A stretch of 64,000 nucleotides of DNA from Streptomyces sp. 3214.6 (GTDB taxonomy: Bacteria; Actinomycetota; Actinomycetes; Streptomycetales; Streptomycetaceae). Below are positions 34,525 through 42,568 of this stretch, piece after piece. The DNA lies in contig NZ_LT670819.1 of NCBI RefSeq assembly GCF_900129855.1, positions 1,054,001 through 1,118,000 of the forward strand, read 5' to 3'. A program made the position numbers and the translations under genes. Numbering within the stretch: the stretch's first letter is position 1; each line of letters begins with the position of its first letter. The notes under the pieces were generated by a model that saw only the letters and a list, made by a program, of their open reading frames with translations, was not told the DNA's origin and did no database searches.

Positions 34525-35084
34525 CCCGCGGCGAGCCCGAGGACCCGCGGGCGGCCCGCACCCGGGCGCGGCTGCGGGCCGCACTGCTCCAGGAGTGCGC
34601 GCAGCGGCCGTTGGAGGAGGTCGGCGTCGCCGCGCTGGTGCGGCGGGCCGGTGTCGGGCGGGCCACGTTCTATGTGCACTATCCCGACCTGGAAGCCCTC
34701 GCGGTCGACGCCTGCGCGGACGTCGTACGGGAGGCGGTGGAGGCGCTGCACGCCTGGCAGGGGCGGCCGGACCCGGTACGGGCGCCGGCCGCGCTGGCGG
34801 AGTTCTTCGGCTCGCTGACCCCGCACGCCCCGCTGTACCGCACCCTGCTGGCGCCGGGCGGCGGGGGCCCGCTCGGCCGGGTGCTGCACCGGGACCTGCG
34901 GGCCTACAGCCTGCGCGAGCGCCAGCGGGCCGGCGCGGCGGACGCGCCGCTGGTCGCCTCCGCCGTCGCCGCGACCTTCGCCGGGGTGCTGGCGGACTGG
35001 CTGCACGGCGATCTCGACGGCACACCCGGTGAGATCGCCGACCAGGTGTGGCAGTTGCTGGTCGCGCTGCACGCGAGCCGCTGA
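34521..35084 (+). CDS. TetR family transcriptional regulator
   Basis: 187 residues. Helix-turn-helix at the N-terminus: RARLRAALLQECAQRPLEEV and RRAGVGRATFYVHYPDLEAL (about residues 15-60). The start GTG overlaps the DUF1304 stop (GTGA), so translation is coupled. It probably binds the GGACAGGTGTCC operators upstream of the operon. Ligand unknown. Confidence 0.9.
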   Translation: MTRGEPEDPRAARTRARLRAALLQECAQRPLEEVGVAALVRRAGVGRATFYVHYPDLEALAVDACADVVREAVEALHAWQGRPDPVRAPAALAEFFGSLTPHAPLYRTLLAPGGGGPLGRVLHRDLRAYSLRERQRAGAADAPLVASAVAATFAGVLADWLHGDLDGTPGEIADQVWQLLVALHASR

Positions 35085-35091
35085 GCGACGG

Positions 35092-35949
35092 TCACGCGCA
35101 GGCCACCACGTCCTTCGCCAGCGGCCAGGCCTCGACGCCGTCGGGCGTGCGGACGTAGGCCGTCGTGCGGTCGTCCGTGAGCCACAACTGCCGGTCCCCG
35201 TAGCGGTATCCGGTGTCGTGCGCGTCGGGGGGCATCGGGACGTCGCCGTCGTACGGGGAGGTGAGGAGGTCGCCTTCGAGCACACCGTCGGGGTCGCGGA
35301 CGTACTGGCGGCGGTCCTTGTCCGGGCCCATCCCGAGGAAGTGCGCCTTCTGCCAGCCGCAGTGCTCCGCGCCGGCGTAGCTGCTCAGTGTCGTGGTCGC
35401 GACCCGCTTCCCGTTGCGGTCGGTCCAGATCTCCTGGTCGCCGGAGTCGGTGACGCTCACGGGGAGTTCGGCCGGATCGCAGGAGGCCTGGGTCTCCGGG
35501 CCCCAACCCGGCCTGTTCTTCTGGTCCTTGGCGACGACGACCGCCACCTTCGTCCGGCCGCCGACGTCGTAGGAGTACAGGACGCGGTCGCTCTCCTTAC
35601 GCTCCGCACGGAATCCGGAGCGCGGACCTGACGGCTCGAACACGTGGAAATAGAGCTTGAGCCCCTCCGCCGGGGTGTCTCCGCCGTCGCGCTCGCTCCA
35701 CCCGTCGGGCCCGCTGCCCCAGGCGATCTCACCGTCGCACTCCAGCGCCCGGCCCGCGGCGCCCGAGGCGAGGAGCATGGCCGCCGGGGTGTCCTCCTCC
35801 ACCTGCTTCGTGGCGATGTGGAGCGGGCCGCTGTAAGGGCTCGCCACGGGACTGGCCTCGATGATCATGCCCTCGTCCCCGTCGCCCCCGGCGCCGCATC
35901 CCACGGCAGCCACCAGTGCCGCCGTCACCACGACGAGCCCTCTGCGCAC
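35092..35949 (-). CDS. Hypothetical lipoprotein
   Basis: 285 residues. The signal VRRGLVVVTAALVAAVGC ends in the lipobox AVGC, so the Cys would be lipidated outside the membrane. I recognise no domain. The body has several Cys (LECDGEI, QASCDPAE, AEHCGW, VVACA) that could pair, and two or three beta-rich repeats ending in aromatic-charged stretches such as DRQLWLTDDRTTAYV. GTG 35949 has GAGGGGG 5 bases upstream; the longer in-frame GTG 35967 covers that ribosome site. No obvious operon partners. Confidence 0.75.
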   Translation of the reverse strand: MRRGLVVVTAALVAAVGCGAGGDGDEGMIIEASPVASPYSGPLHIATKQVEEDTPAAMLLASGAAGRALECDGEIAWGSGPDGWSERDGGDTPAEGLKLYFHVFEPSGPRSGFRAERKESDRVLYSYDVGGRTKVAVVVAKDQKNRPGWGPETQASCDPAELPVSVTDSGDQEIWTDRNGKRVATTTLSSYAGAEHCGWQKAHFLGMGPDKDRRQYVRDPDGVLEGDLLTSPYDGDVPMPPDAHDTGYRYGDRQLWLTDDRTTAYVRTPDGVEAWPLAKDVVACA

Positions 35950-36012
35950 GTCCGCCCCCTCATTCACCGACCGTTTCCCACACCCCTTCGACGCCGCTGC
36001 GGACCGCGACGT

Positions 36013-36090
36013 TCAGCGGGCCGTCCGGAACGTCCCGCGGTACGCCGGCGGGGTGACGCCGATGGCCACGTGCAGGTGCCGGCGCGGGAA
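36013..36090 (-). pseudogene. Relic of an AraC/GlxA-type regulator C-terminus
   Basis: Read leftward to TGA 36013 the frame gives RRHLHVAIGVTPPAYRGTFR, which matches the last helix and C-terminal end of GlxA-like AraC regulators. Nothing upstream continues the gene; the sequence is cut off before the dehydrogenase gene. Confidence 0.6.
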
Positions 36091-36145
36091 GGCGGGCACC
36101 GGCCGGACCATCGGGAGCTGGTCCTGAGGGTCGCCCGACCGTAGG

Positions 36146-37252
36146 TCAGAAGGTCAGGACCGGCTTGATGGTCTTGCCCGAGGTCATGTCCTGGACCGCC
36201 TGCCCGATGTCGGCGAAGGCGTAGGTGCCGATCAGGCGGTCCAGCGGGAGTCGGCCTTCCTTGACCAGCTCGACCAGGGCCGGGATGAAGGTCTGCGTCT
36301 CGGCGTCGCCGAGGGTGAGGCCGACGACCCGCTTGCCGCCCAGCAGCCCGTTGACATCGAGGGCGACCTCGGTGCCGAAGGGCGGTGCGCCCACGACGAC
36401 GAGGGTGCCGCGGGCGGCGAGCGCGTCGACGCCCTGCCGCAGGACGGCCGTGCTGCCCGTGGTCTCCACGATGCCGTCGGCGCCCTGCCCGCCGGTGATC
36501 TCCGCGATGGCGTCACCGAGGGCGGCCTGGCCGGCGTCGACGGTGTGGGTGGCGCCCAACTCCTTGGCCAGGGTGAGGCGTTCGGCGACCTTGTCGACGG
36601 CGATGATCGTGGTGGCCGGGGTGAGCGCGGCCGCCATCACTGCCGAGAGGCCGACGGCTCCGGCGCCCAGCACGACGATCGTGCTGCCGGTCGTCGGCGT
36701 CAGCACGTTCCAGACGGCGCCCACGCCGGTCTGGACTCCGCAGCCCAGCGGGGCGATCGACGCCAGCGGTACGTCCGGGTCGACCTTGACAAGGCTGCGC
36801 TCGTCGACCAACGCCCGCTCCGCGAAGGACGACTGGCCGAAGAAGTGGCCGCCGAGGGCCTCGCCGTCCCGGCTGATGGTGCCGGTGCCGTCGGCACGGC
36901 GCCCGCCGATGAGGTTCAGCGGCAGCCAGGTCGCGCAGTAGGCGGGGTGGCCGCCGTGGCAGTTGCGGCAGTCGCCGCAGGAGGTGAAGGACAGCACGAC
37001 GTGATCGCCGGGGGCGACGCCGGTGACGGCGGAGCCGACCGCCTCCACGACGCCCGCGCCCTCGTGACCGAGGACTCCGGGCAGCGGGAAGGGCAGTCCG
37101 CCGCTCGCGACGCCGAGGTCGGTGTGACACACCCCGGCCGCCACCAGGCGGACCAGCGCCTCGTGCGGCGCGGGGTCGTCGAGGACGACGTCGGAGAGGG
37201 TGAAGGGGGCTCCGCCGGACTCGACGACGGCGGCGCGTGTGATGGTGGACAT
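36146..37252 (-). CDS. Zinc-dependent alcohol dehydrogenase (aryl-alcohol type)
   Basis: 368 residues of the MDR superfamily. Catalytic zinc ligands are C42 (GVCHTDLG), H63 and E64 in LGHEGAGVVE and the Cys in PLGCGVQTG. Structural zinc ligands are C92, C95, C98 and C106 in SCGDCRNCHGGHPAYC. NAD binds at VVLGAGAVGLSA. The pattern fits class III-like and aryl-alcohol dehydrogenases. It lies 44 bases downstream of an aldehyde dehydrogenase gene in the same direction, so the pair should oxidise an alcohol to the acid. A divergent MarR with matching operators probably controls both. Substrate unknown, perhaps aromatic. Confidence 0.92.
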   Translation of the reverse strand: MSTITRAAVVESGGAPFTLSDVVLDDPAPHEALVRLVAAGVCHTDLGVASGGLPFPLPGVLGHEGAGVVEAVGSAVTGVAPGDHVVLSFTSCGDCRNCHGGHPAYCATWLPLNLIGGRRADGTGTISRDGEALGGHFFGQSSFAERALVDERSLVKVDPDVPLASIAPLGCGVQTGVGAVWNVLTPTTGSTIVVLGAGAVGLSAVMAAALTPATTIIAVDKVAERLTLAKELGATHTVDAGQAALGDAIAEITGGQGADGIVETTGSTAVLRQGVDALAARGTLVVVGAPPFGTEVALDVNGLLGGKRVVGLTLGDAETQTFIPALVELVKEGRLPLDRLIGTYAFADIGQAVQDMTSGKTIKPVLTF

Positions 37253-37296
37253 CGGTTGAACTCCCTTTGTTCCTACCGGTGTTCCGGTAGGCGCGT

Positions 37297-38751
37297 TCAG
37301 TCGAGCGAGACGACGACGGACTTGACCTGGGTGTACGAGTGGAGCGCCTCGGGGCCGTACTCGCGGCCGAAGCCGGAGTCCTTGACACCGCCGAAGGGCA
37401 CGGCGGGGTCGAGCATCGCCCAGTCGTTGACCCAGACGATGCCGGCCTGGAGGCGGTCGGCGACGCGGTGGGCGCGGGCCAGGTTGCCCGTCTGGACGCC
37501 CGCGGCCAGGCCGTACGGCGTGGAGTTGGCGAGGGCCACGGCCTCGTCCTCGGTGTCGAAGGGCTGGACGGTGAGGACCGGGCCGAAGACCTCCTCCTGG
37601 ACGACCCGGGAGTCGTTCGCGAGGTCGGCGATGACCGTGGGCTTGTAGTAGTAGCCGCCGTCGAGGTCGAGTCGCTCGCCGCCGCAGACGATGCGGGCGC
37701 CCTCCTTGCGCGCGATGTCGACGTACTCCTCGACCTTGCGCAGGTGCTTCTCCCCCGCCATCGGGCCGACGACGGTCTCCACCTGCCGGGGGTCGCCGAC
37801 GGGCACGCCGGGCACGGCCTCGGCGAGGATGTTCAGCAGGGTGCTGTAGACCGGGCGGGCCACCAGCAGGCGCGGGCCGCCCATGCAGAACTGGCCGGTG
37901 TTGAAGACGAATCCCTTGATGATCGCGCCGACGGCCTTCTCCAGGTCGGCGTCCTCGAAGACGAGGTGCGCCGCGTTGCCGCCGAGTTCCATGGTCACCG
38001 GCTTGAGGTTCTCGCCCGCGACGCTCGCCGCGTGCCGGCCGATCGCGGTGGAACCGGTGAAGGCGATCTTGTCGACGCCCGGGTGTCGCAGCAGCGCCTC
38101 GCCGGCGACCGGACCGCTGCCGGTGACGACGTTGACGACGCCGTCGGGGACGCCGGCCCGCTGGAGCAGTCCCGCCATGTACAGGGCGCTGAGCGGGGTC
38201 TCGTCGGCGGGCTTGTGCACGACCGTGTTGCCGGCGGCGAGGGCCGGGGCGAGCTTCGAACCGGCCAGGATCAGCGGGAAGTTGAAGGGGGTGATCGCGG
38301 CGACCACGCCGATCGGGCCCCGCTTGGTGTAGGCGTGGGCGTTCATCGGGGTGTCGCGGTGCGCGCCGTCCAGCGAGAAGGCGAGGGACGCGAAGTACTC
38401 GTAGTCGTTGGCCGCGTTGGTGACGTCGACCGCGTGGGCCAGGGTGATCGGCTTGCCGACGTCGAGGCTCTCCAGCCGGGCGATCTCGTCGGCCTCCGCG
38501 CGGATCAGCTCCGCGGCCCGGAGCAGGATCCGGCCGCGCTCCCGGCCGCTGAGGCCGGACCACGGTCCGGCGTCGAAGGCCTCCCGCGCGGCCCGTACCG
38601 CCGCGTCCACGTCGGCGGCGCCCGCCTCCGCGACGGTGGTGACGACCACGCCCCGGGACGGGTCGACCACCTCGGTCCGCGCTCCGTCCACGGCCTCGCG
38701 CCACTGTCCCCCGATGAACAGTCGACCGGGGTCGATCTCGAAGGTGGTCAT
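37297..38751 (-). CDS. NAD(P)-dependent aldehyde dehydrogenase
   Basis: 484 residues. Catalytic Cys is C289 in FVFNTGQFCMGGPR and the general base Glu is E255 in VTMELGGNAAH; the cofactor motif IAFTGSTAIGRH is present. The GQFCMGG sequence around the Cys differs slightly from the common GQxCxA. ATG 38751 has GAGGAG 5 bases upstream, while GTG codons just upstream would shorten that spacing. First gene of a two-gene operon with the alcohol dehydrogenase, divergent from marR-like 38856. Confidence 0.93.
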   Translation of the reverse strand: MTTFEIDPGRLFIGGQWREAVDGARTEVVDPSRGVVVTTVAEAGAADVDAAVRAAREAFDAGPWSGLSGRERGRILLRAAELIRAEADEIARLESLDVGKPITLAHAVDVTNAANDYEYFASLAFSLDGAHRDTPMNAHAYTKRGPIGVVAAITPFNFPLILAGSKLAPALAAGNTVVHKPADETPLSALYMAGLLQRAGVPDGVVNVVTGSGPVAGEALLRHPGVDKIAFTGSTAIGRHAASVAGENLKPVTMELGGNAAHLVFEDADLEKAVGAIIKGFVFNTGQFCMGGPRLLVARPVYSTLLNILAEAVPGVPVGDPRQVETVVGPMAGEKHLRKVEEYVDIARKEGARIVCGGERLDLDGGYYYKPTVIADLANDSRVVQEEVFGPVLTVQPFDTEDEAVALANSTPYGLAAGVQTGNLARAHRVADRLQAGIVWVNDWAMLDPAVPFGGVKDSGFGREYGPEALHSYTQVKSVVVSLD

Positions 38752-38786
38752 CACCACTCCTCAGCATCGTCGCCAAGATTTCAACA

Positions 38787-38835
38787 AACAGGATTCCTGT
38801 TGGTCCGCAGTCTCGTTACGGACAGGTTTCCTGTC
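38787..38835. promoter_or_regulatory. Two MarR-type operators
   Basis: AACAGGA-T-TCCTGTT (38787-38801) and GACAGG-TTT-CCTGTC (38821-38835) are palindromes sharing ACAGG/CCTGT, with centres 34 bp apart, between the divergent aldehyde dehydrogenase and MarR genes. Confidence 0.85.
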
Positions 38836-38855
38836 AATGGTCTACGCTCGGACTC

Positions 38856-39323
38856 ATGGCCGGCACCCAGACAACCAAGGCAGCAGCGTCCGCACCTCAG
38901 CCCCATCGGGCGCCCCCGTCCCTGCTTTACATGGTGAAGCAGGTGGAGCTGGTCGCGCGATCCCACCTGGACGAGCTGGTCAAGCCGTCCGGGATCACGG
39001 CACTGCAGTACACGGCGCTCACCGTGCTGGAGCGGCACGACGGCCTGTCGGCCGCCCAGCTGGCCCGGGACTCCTTCGTCACCGCCCAGTCCATCGCCGA
39101 CCTGGTGCGCTCCCTGGAGGGGCGCGGGCTGATCCGCCGCGAGCGCAATCCGCGCAACCGGCGCGAGCTGCTGATCCTGCTCACCGAGGAGGGGCGCGGG
39201 CTGCTCGAGCGGCACGCCGGGCCGGTGCGGGAACTGGAGGAACGCATGGTGCGGGAGCTGACGGCCCACCAGGAGGAGCAGTTCCGCGCCGCCCTGTCCA
39301 AGGCGTGGCACGCGCTGTCCTAG
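38856..39323 (+). CDS. MarR family transcriptional regulator
   Basis: 155 residues. The winged helix-turn-helix spans about 45-125: TALQYTALTVLERHDGLSAA, QLARDSFVTAQSIADLVRSL and the wing RERNPRNRRELLILLTEEG. It lies divergent from the dehydrogenase operon with two palindromic boxes in between, so it probably represses both directions and releases on binding a phenolic or aldehyde ligand. Confidence 0.93.
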   Translation: MAGTQTTKAAASAPQPHRAPPSLLYMVKQVELVARSHLDELVKPSGITALQYTALTVLERHDGLSAAQLARDSFVTAQSIADLVRSLEGRGLIRRERNPRNRRELLILLTEEGRGLLERHAGPVRELEERMVRELTAHQEEQFRAALSKAWHALS

Positions 39324-39340
39324 GACGCCGGGAGCCTCGG

Positions 39341-39380
39341 CCCGCCCCCTCGCCCGCCCCCTCGCCCGCCCCCTCGCCCG
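39341..39380. repeat. 12-bp tandem repeat
   Basis: Three full copies of CCCGCCCCCTCG plus a partial fourth, directly after the MarR gene. Confidence 0.9.
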
Positions 39381-39560
39381 GCACTTCGTTCACAAGGCGA
39401 AAAAACTCGGACACGGTCGGTTGCATTTCGAAGACATATGTCAATCGAACATGCTGGAATTCACTCCAACGGGGGTAACTTGCTGGGGCGGGGAACTGCT
39501 GCGTGTGCCCCGGCCGTTGGAAGCTCCCGACCGGTGGAGCGGGTTGGAGGCGATGTCGTC

Positions 39561-39941
39561 GTGCAGCAGGAACCCACGGCGGACACCCCGCACCTGCGCA
39601 TCCGCCAGGACCGGGGGTACACGGTGCTGGAGTTCCGCGGTGAGATCGACATCGTCGCGGCCACGGAGATCGGCCCGCGCCTCGACGACGCGACAGCCGG
39701 TCCCGACTCCCGGATCGTGATCGACCTGACCCGGATCGAGTTCTTCGACTGCTCCGGGCTGCGACTGCTGTACCGGGCGCGCGCCCGGGTCCTGGGCCAG
39801 GGCGGGCAGCTGCACCTCGTCTGCGCCCATCCGCTCACCCTGCGGATCCTGCGGGCCACCGGACTGTCCCGGCTGCTGCCGCCCGCCACGACGCTGGACG
39901 CGGCCCTGGAACGGCCCGAGGCCACGTCCGGCACGTTATGA
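39561..39941 (+). CDS. STAS-domain anti-sigma factor antagonist
   Basis: About 126 residues, SpoIIAA/RsbV-like. The STAS signature IVIDLTRIEFFDCSGLRLLY contains the phosphorylatable Ser (DCSG). TVLEFRGEIDIVAATEIGP is the conserved start of the fold. Such proteins bind anti-sigma kinases and are reset by SpoIIE-type phosphatases. GTG 39561 is chosen with GGAGG 10 bases upstream; an in-frame ATG at 39438 would add 41 residues without a ribosome site or coding character. No sigma or anti-sigma gene lies next to it. Confidence 0.85.
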   Translation: MQQEPTADTPHLRIRQDRGYTVLEFRGEIDIVAATEIGPRLDDATAGPDSRIVIDLTRIEFFDCSGLRLLYRARARVLGQGGQLHLVCAHPLTLRILRATGLSRLLPPATTLDAALERPEATSGTL

Positions 39942-39963
39942 CGGCGCCGCGAAGCGCTACCGC

Positions 39964-40938
39964 CTACTCACTGCGCACCGCGTCGAACAGGGCGCTGACG
40001 GACTCGCCGTTGTGAATGCGGCGCACGGCCTCCGCGAGGGCGGGAGCGATGGACAGGATCCGCAGCTTGTCCGTGTGCTCCTCCTCGGGCACCGGCACGG
40101 TGTTGGTGCACACGATCTCCAGCACGTCGGGCTGCTCGCTGAGCCGTTTGAGGGCGCCGGCCGCGAACAGGCCGTGCGTGCACGCCACCCGTATCGAGCG
40201 CGGTTCCAGCTCCCTGAGCCGGTCGAGCAGTTCCAGGACCGTGCTGCCCTTGGCGATCTCGTCGTCCAGGACGATGACGTCCCGCCCGGCGACCTCGCCG
40301 ATGACGGCGCTGATGCTGACCCGGTCGTCGGCGTAGCGCTGCTTGGCGCCCGCCGCCACCTGGGCGCCGATCATCCGGGCGAAGGCGGCGGCCTCCTTGG
40401 CGTTGCCGAGGTCCGGTGAGACGACGGTGGTGCGGGTGAGGTCGTAGCGGCGGAAGTGGGCGGCCAGTTCCCGGTGGGCGTGCAGGTGGTCGACGGGCAT
40501 CGAGAAGAAGCCGTGCACCTGGGGCGAGTGGAGCGTCATGGCGAGCACCCGGTGCACACCGGCCGCCGCCATCAGGTCGGCGACCAGACGGCCCCCCAGC
40601 GAGATCCGGGGCGCGTCCTTCTTGTCGGAGCGGGCGTAGGAGTAGTGCGGCATGACGACGGTGATCCGGCCCGCCGACGCCCCGCGAGCGGCGTCGCACA
40701 TCAGCAGCAGCTCGACGAGATGCTCCTGCACGGGCCGAATCAAGGGCTGGACCAAGAAGACGTCCCGTTCCCGGCAGTTGGCCTGGAGCTGGACCTCCAG
40801 ACAGTCGTTGGCGAACCTGCTGAGGCGGGTGGGGCTCAGAGGCACGCCGAGGTGGGCACAGACCTCGGCGGCCAGCTCGGGGTGGGCACTGCCGCTGAAC
40901 ACGGAGATGTCTCGCACGATCGGCTCCTCGCTGATCAT
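39964..40938 (-). CDS. Ribose-phosphate diphosphokinase (PRPP synthetase) paralogue
   Basis: 324 residues. The ATP-binding KRY-like loop (AKQRYADDRVS), the ribose-phosphate/PRPP loop VIVLDDEIAKGSTVLELL and the divalent-cation region MTLHSPQVHGFF are present. It differs from the housekeeping Prs (for example DDEIAKGST and a reduced flexible loop), so it is likely an accessory copy for secondary or stress metabolism. It makes 5-phosphoribosyl diphosphate from ribose-5-phosphate and ATP. No clear Shine-Dalgarno precedes ATG 40938. Confidence 0.88.
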   Translation of the reverse strand: MISEEPIVRDISVFSGSAHPELAAEVCAHLGVPLSPTRLSRFANDCLEVQLQANCRERDVFLVQPLIRPVQEHLVELLLMCDAARGASAGRITVVMPHYSYARSDKKDAPRISLGGRLVADLMAAAGVHRVLAMTLHSPQVHGFFSMPVDHLHAHRELAAHFRRYDLTRTTVVSPDLGNAKEAAAFARMIGAQVAAGAKQRYADDRVSISAVIGEVAGRDVIVLDDEIAKGSTVLELLDRLRELEPRSIRVACTHGLFAAGALKRLSEQPDVLEIVCTNTVPVPEEEHTDKLRILSIAPALAEAVRRIHNGESVSALFDAVRSE

Positions 40939-40992
40939 GTCCGGCTGGGGCGGGGGCTCTCATGCTACGGACCACGTCCGTTATGCCCACCC

Positions 40993-41445
40993 TCAGGAGT
41001 GCCCCGGAGTCCCGGAAGCCCTCTGGAGCACCCAGAATCCACTGAGCTCCCTGAGCGCCCCTGAGCTCCCCGGCACGGTCAGCAGGGTGCCGTCCGGCAG
41101 GTGAGCTGGTTGGCGTAGAAGCCGGGCAGCGAGGCGCGCAGGCCGGTCAGGGGACGGTCGGGGTGGCAGGTGGCCGCAGGGGCGGCGATGTCGAGCAGCC
41201 GGGCGAAGACGGGGGGCGATCTCGTCGTCGGGGGCGAGGGCGTGCACGGCGCGCGGGTTCGCCGCCACACGGTCGCGGTGCGCGGCGAGGTACTCGGCGG
41301 CCGGTGTGGCGCCCCAGGAGGCGCCGAGCAGGACCGCCTTCTCGGCGCCGATCCGCTCCCGCACGGTCTCCAGGTCGGCGACCTGGCCGGCCGCTCCGAC
41401 CACCGGGGAGCCGGTCGGATCGGCCGGCCGGGTGAAGCGGCCGGA
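40993..41445 (-). pseudogene. Alpha/beta-hydrolase (proline iminopeptidase-like) remnant
   Basis: One frame encodes a hydrolase piece with the nucleophile elbow LLGASWGATPAAEYLAAHRD, preceded by VADLETVRERIGAEKAV. The next part, FARLLDIAAPAATCHPDRP, lies in another frame, and the end is scrambled again. There are at least two frameshifts and no start, so it is not functional. It abuts a truncated LuxR gene on the other strand at about 41445, which suggests a deletion junction. Confidence 0.75.
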
Positions 41446-41787
41446 GCCGAGCCGGTCGTGACGGCATCCGCACGCTCGCGGCGGGCGACGCGCTCCTCGG
41501 GCCGGCCGTCACCCGCCGGGTGATCGCCGAGTTCGCCCGCGCCATCCCCGTCGAACCGCCGCCGGACACGGCCCGCCGGCCCGCGCGGCTGACCGAGCGG
41601 GAGCACGCGGTGCTGCTTCTGCCCGGCCGGGGCCCGGCCAACGCGGAGTTCGCCGGACGGCTACACATCGGCGAGGCGACCGTGAAAGACGCACGTGGGC
41701 CGGGTCCTGGACAAGCCGGGCCCGCTCGACCGGGTGGGCGCGGTCGTCTTCGCCTTCGACCACGGGCTGGTGCGGCCGGGCGGGTGA
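41436..41787 (+). pseudogene. LuxR-type response regulator remnant
   Basis: Only the C-terminal half is left. GIRTLAAGDALLGPAVTRRV and LTEREHAVLL plus ANAEFAGRLHIGEATVK match NarL/LuxR response regulators. A one-base shift near 41688 moves the rest (THVGRVLDKPGPLDRVGAVV up to the stop at 41787) to another frame. The receiver domain is missing. Confidence 0.8.
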
Positions 41788-41887
41788 GCGTCCACGGCGT
41801 CTGCACTTTCCTGTCACAGCTCGTCAACAACGCGGTCTGACAAGGGAATTGGCGGGCATCCGGTCAGTAGGAAGGAGGACCGTCCGC

Positions 41888-42568
41888 ATGACGACTTCCA
41901 TCAAGCCCGACAAGCCCGTCAAGCGTCTCCCCCAGCGGATGCCCGGCTGGGCGAAGGCGCTCACCGCCGTCGTGGTCGTGCTCGTGGTGATGTTCGCCGG
42001 GATCCGGCTGAGCCTGCTGCCGGGACTGCGCGACTTCTTCGGCACCGAGACCCACGACCGCTCCGGTCCCGCCCTGCTCCAGTCCATCCAGGACATGAGC
42101 CGTTACGACGCCGCCACCGGAAACTTCCAGGTCGTCGTGGACCTGGAGAAGGACGCGAAGTTCCTCCCCGACGCGATCCGCGGCACCCGCACCCTGTACG
42201 TCGGGGCGGGCACCGTGGACGCCTTCGTCGACCTCGGCAAGATCGGCGACAAGGATGTGACGGTCAACGACGACCGCACCTCGGCCACGCTCCGGCTGCC
42301 GCACGCCCAGCTCGGCAAGCCGGCGCTCGACCCCGACCGCTCCTACGCGGTCTCCAAGCAGCGCGGTCTCCTCGACCGCCTCGGCGATCTCTTCTCCGAC
42401 AACCCGGGCAGTGAGCAGGCCGTGCAGAAGCTGGCGGTGAAGCACATCGGCGAGGCGGCGAAAGCGAGCGAGCTGACCACGCGCGCCGAGACCAACACCA
42501 CCGGCATGCTCCAGGGGCTGCTGCACTCCCTCGGCTTCAAGGAGGTGCGGGTCTCCTACGGCACATGA
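41888..42568 (+). CDS. DUF4230 domain-containing membrane-anchored protein
   Basis: 226 residues: a basic N-terminus, one membrane helix (about 20-42, WAKALTAVVVVLVVMFAGIRL) and an extracytoplasmic DUF4230 domain (about 60-215) with QSIQDMSRYDAATGNFQVV. The function of the domain is unknown. AGGAGG is 9 bases before ATG 41888. Its last 13 bases overlap the 3' end of the convergent mrpD-like gene. Confidence 0.85.
   Translation: MTTSIKPDKPVKRLPQRMPGWAKALTAVVVVLVVMFAGIRLSLLPGLRDFFGTETHDRSGPALLQSIQDMSRYDAATGNFQVVVDLEKDAKFLPDAIRGTRTLYVGAGTVDAFVDLGKIGDKDVTVNDDRTSATLRLPHAQLGKPALDPDRSYAVSKQRGLLDRLGDLFSDNPGSEQAVQKLAVKHIGEAAKASELTTRAETNTTGMLQGLLHSLGFKEVRVSYGT

Noticed and set aside
39341..39380. CRISPR-like short repeats
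   Set aside because: The 12-mers are directly adjacent without spacers; a simple tandem repeat.
39438..39560. N-terminal extension of the STAS protein from ATG 39438
   Set aside because: No ribosome site, poor coding character and no match to STAS proteins; GTG 39561 has GGAGG upstream.
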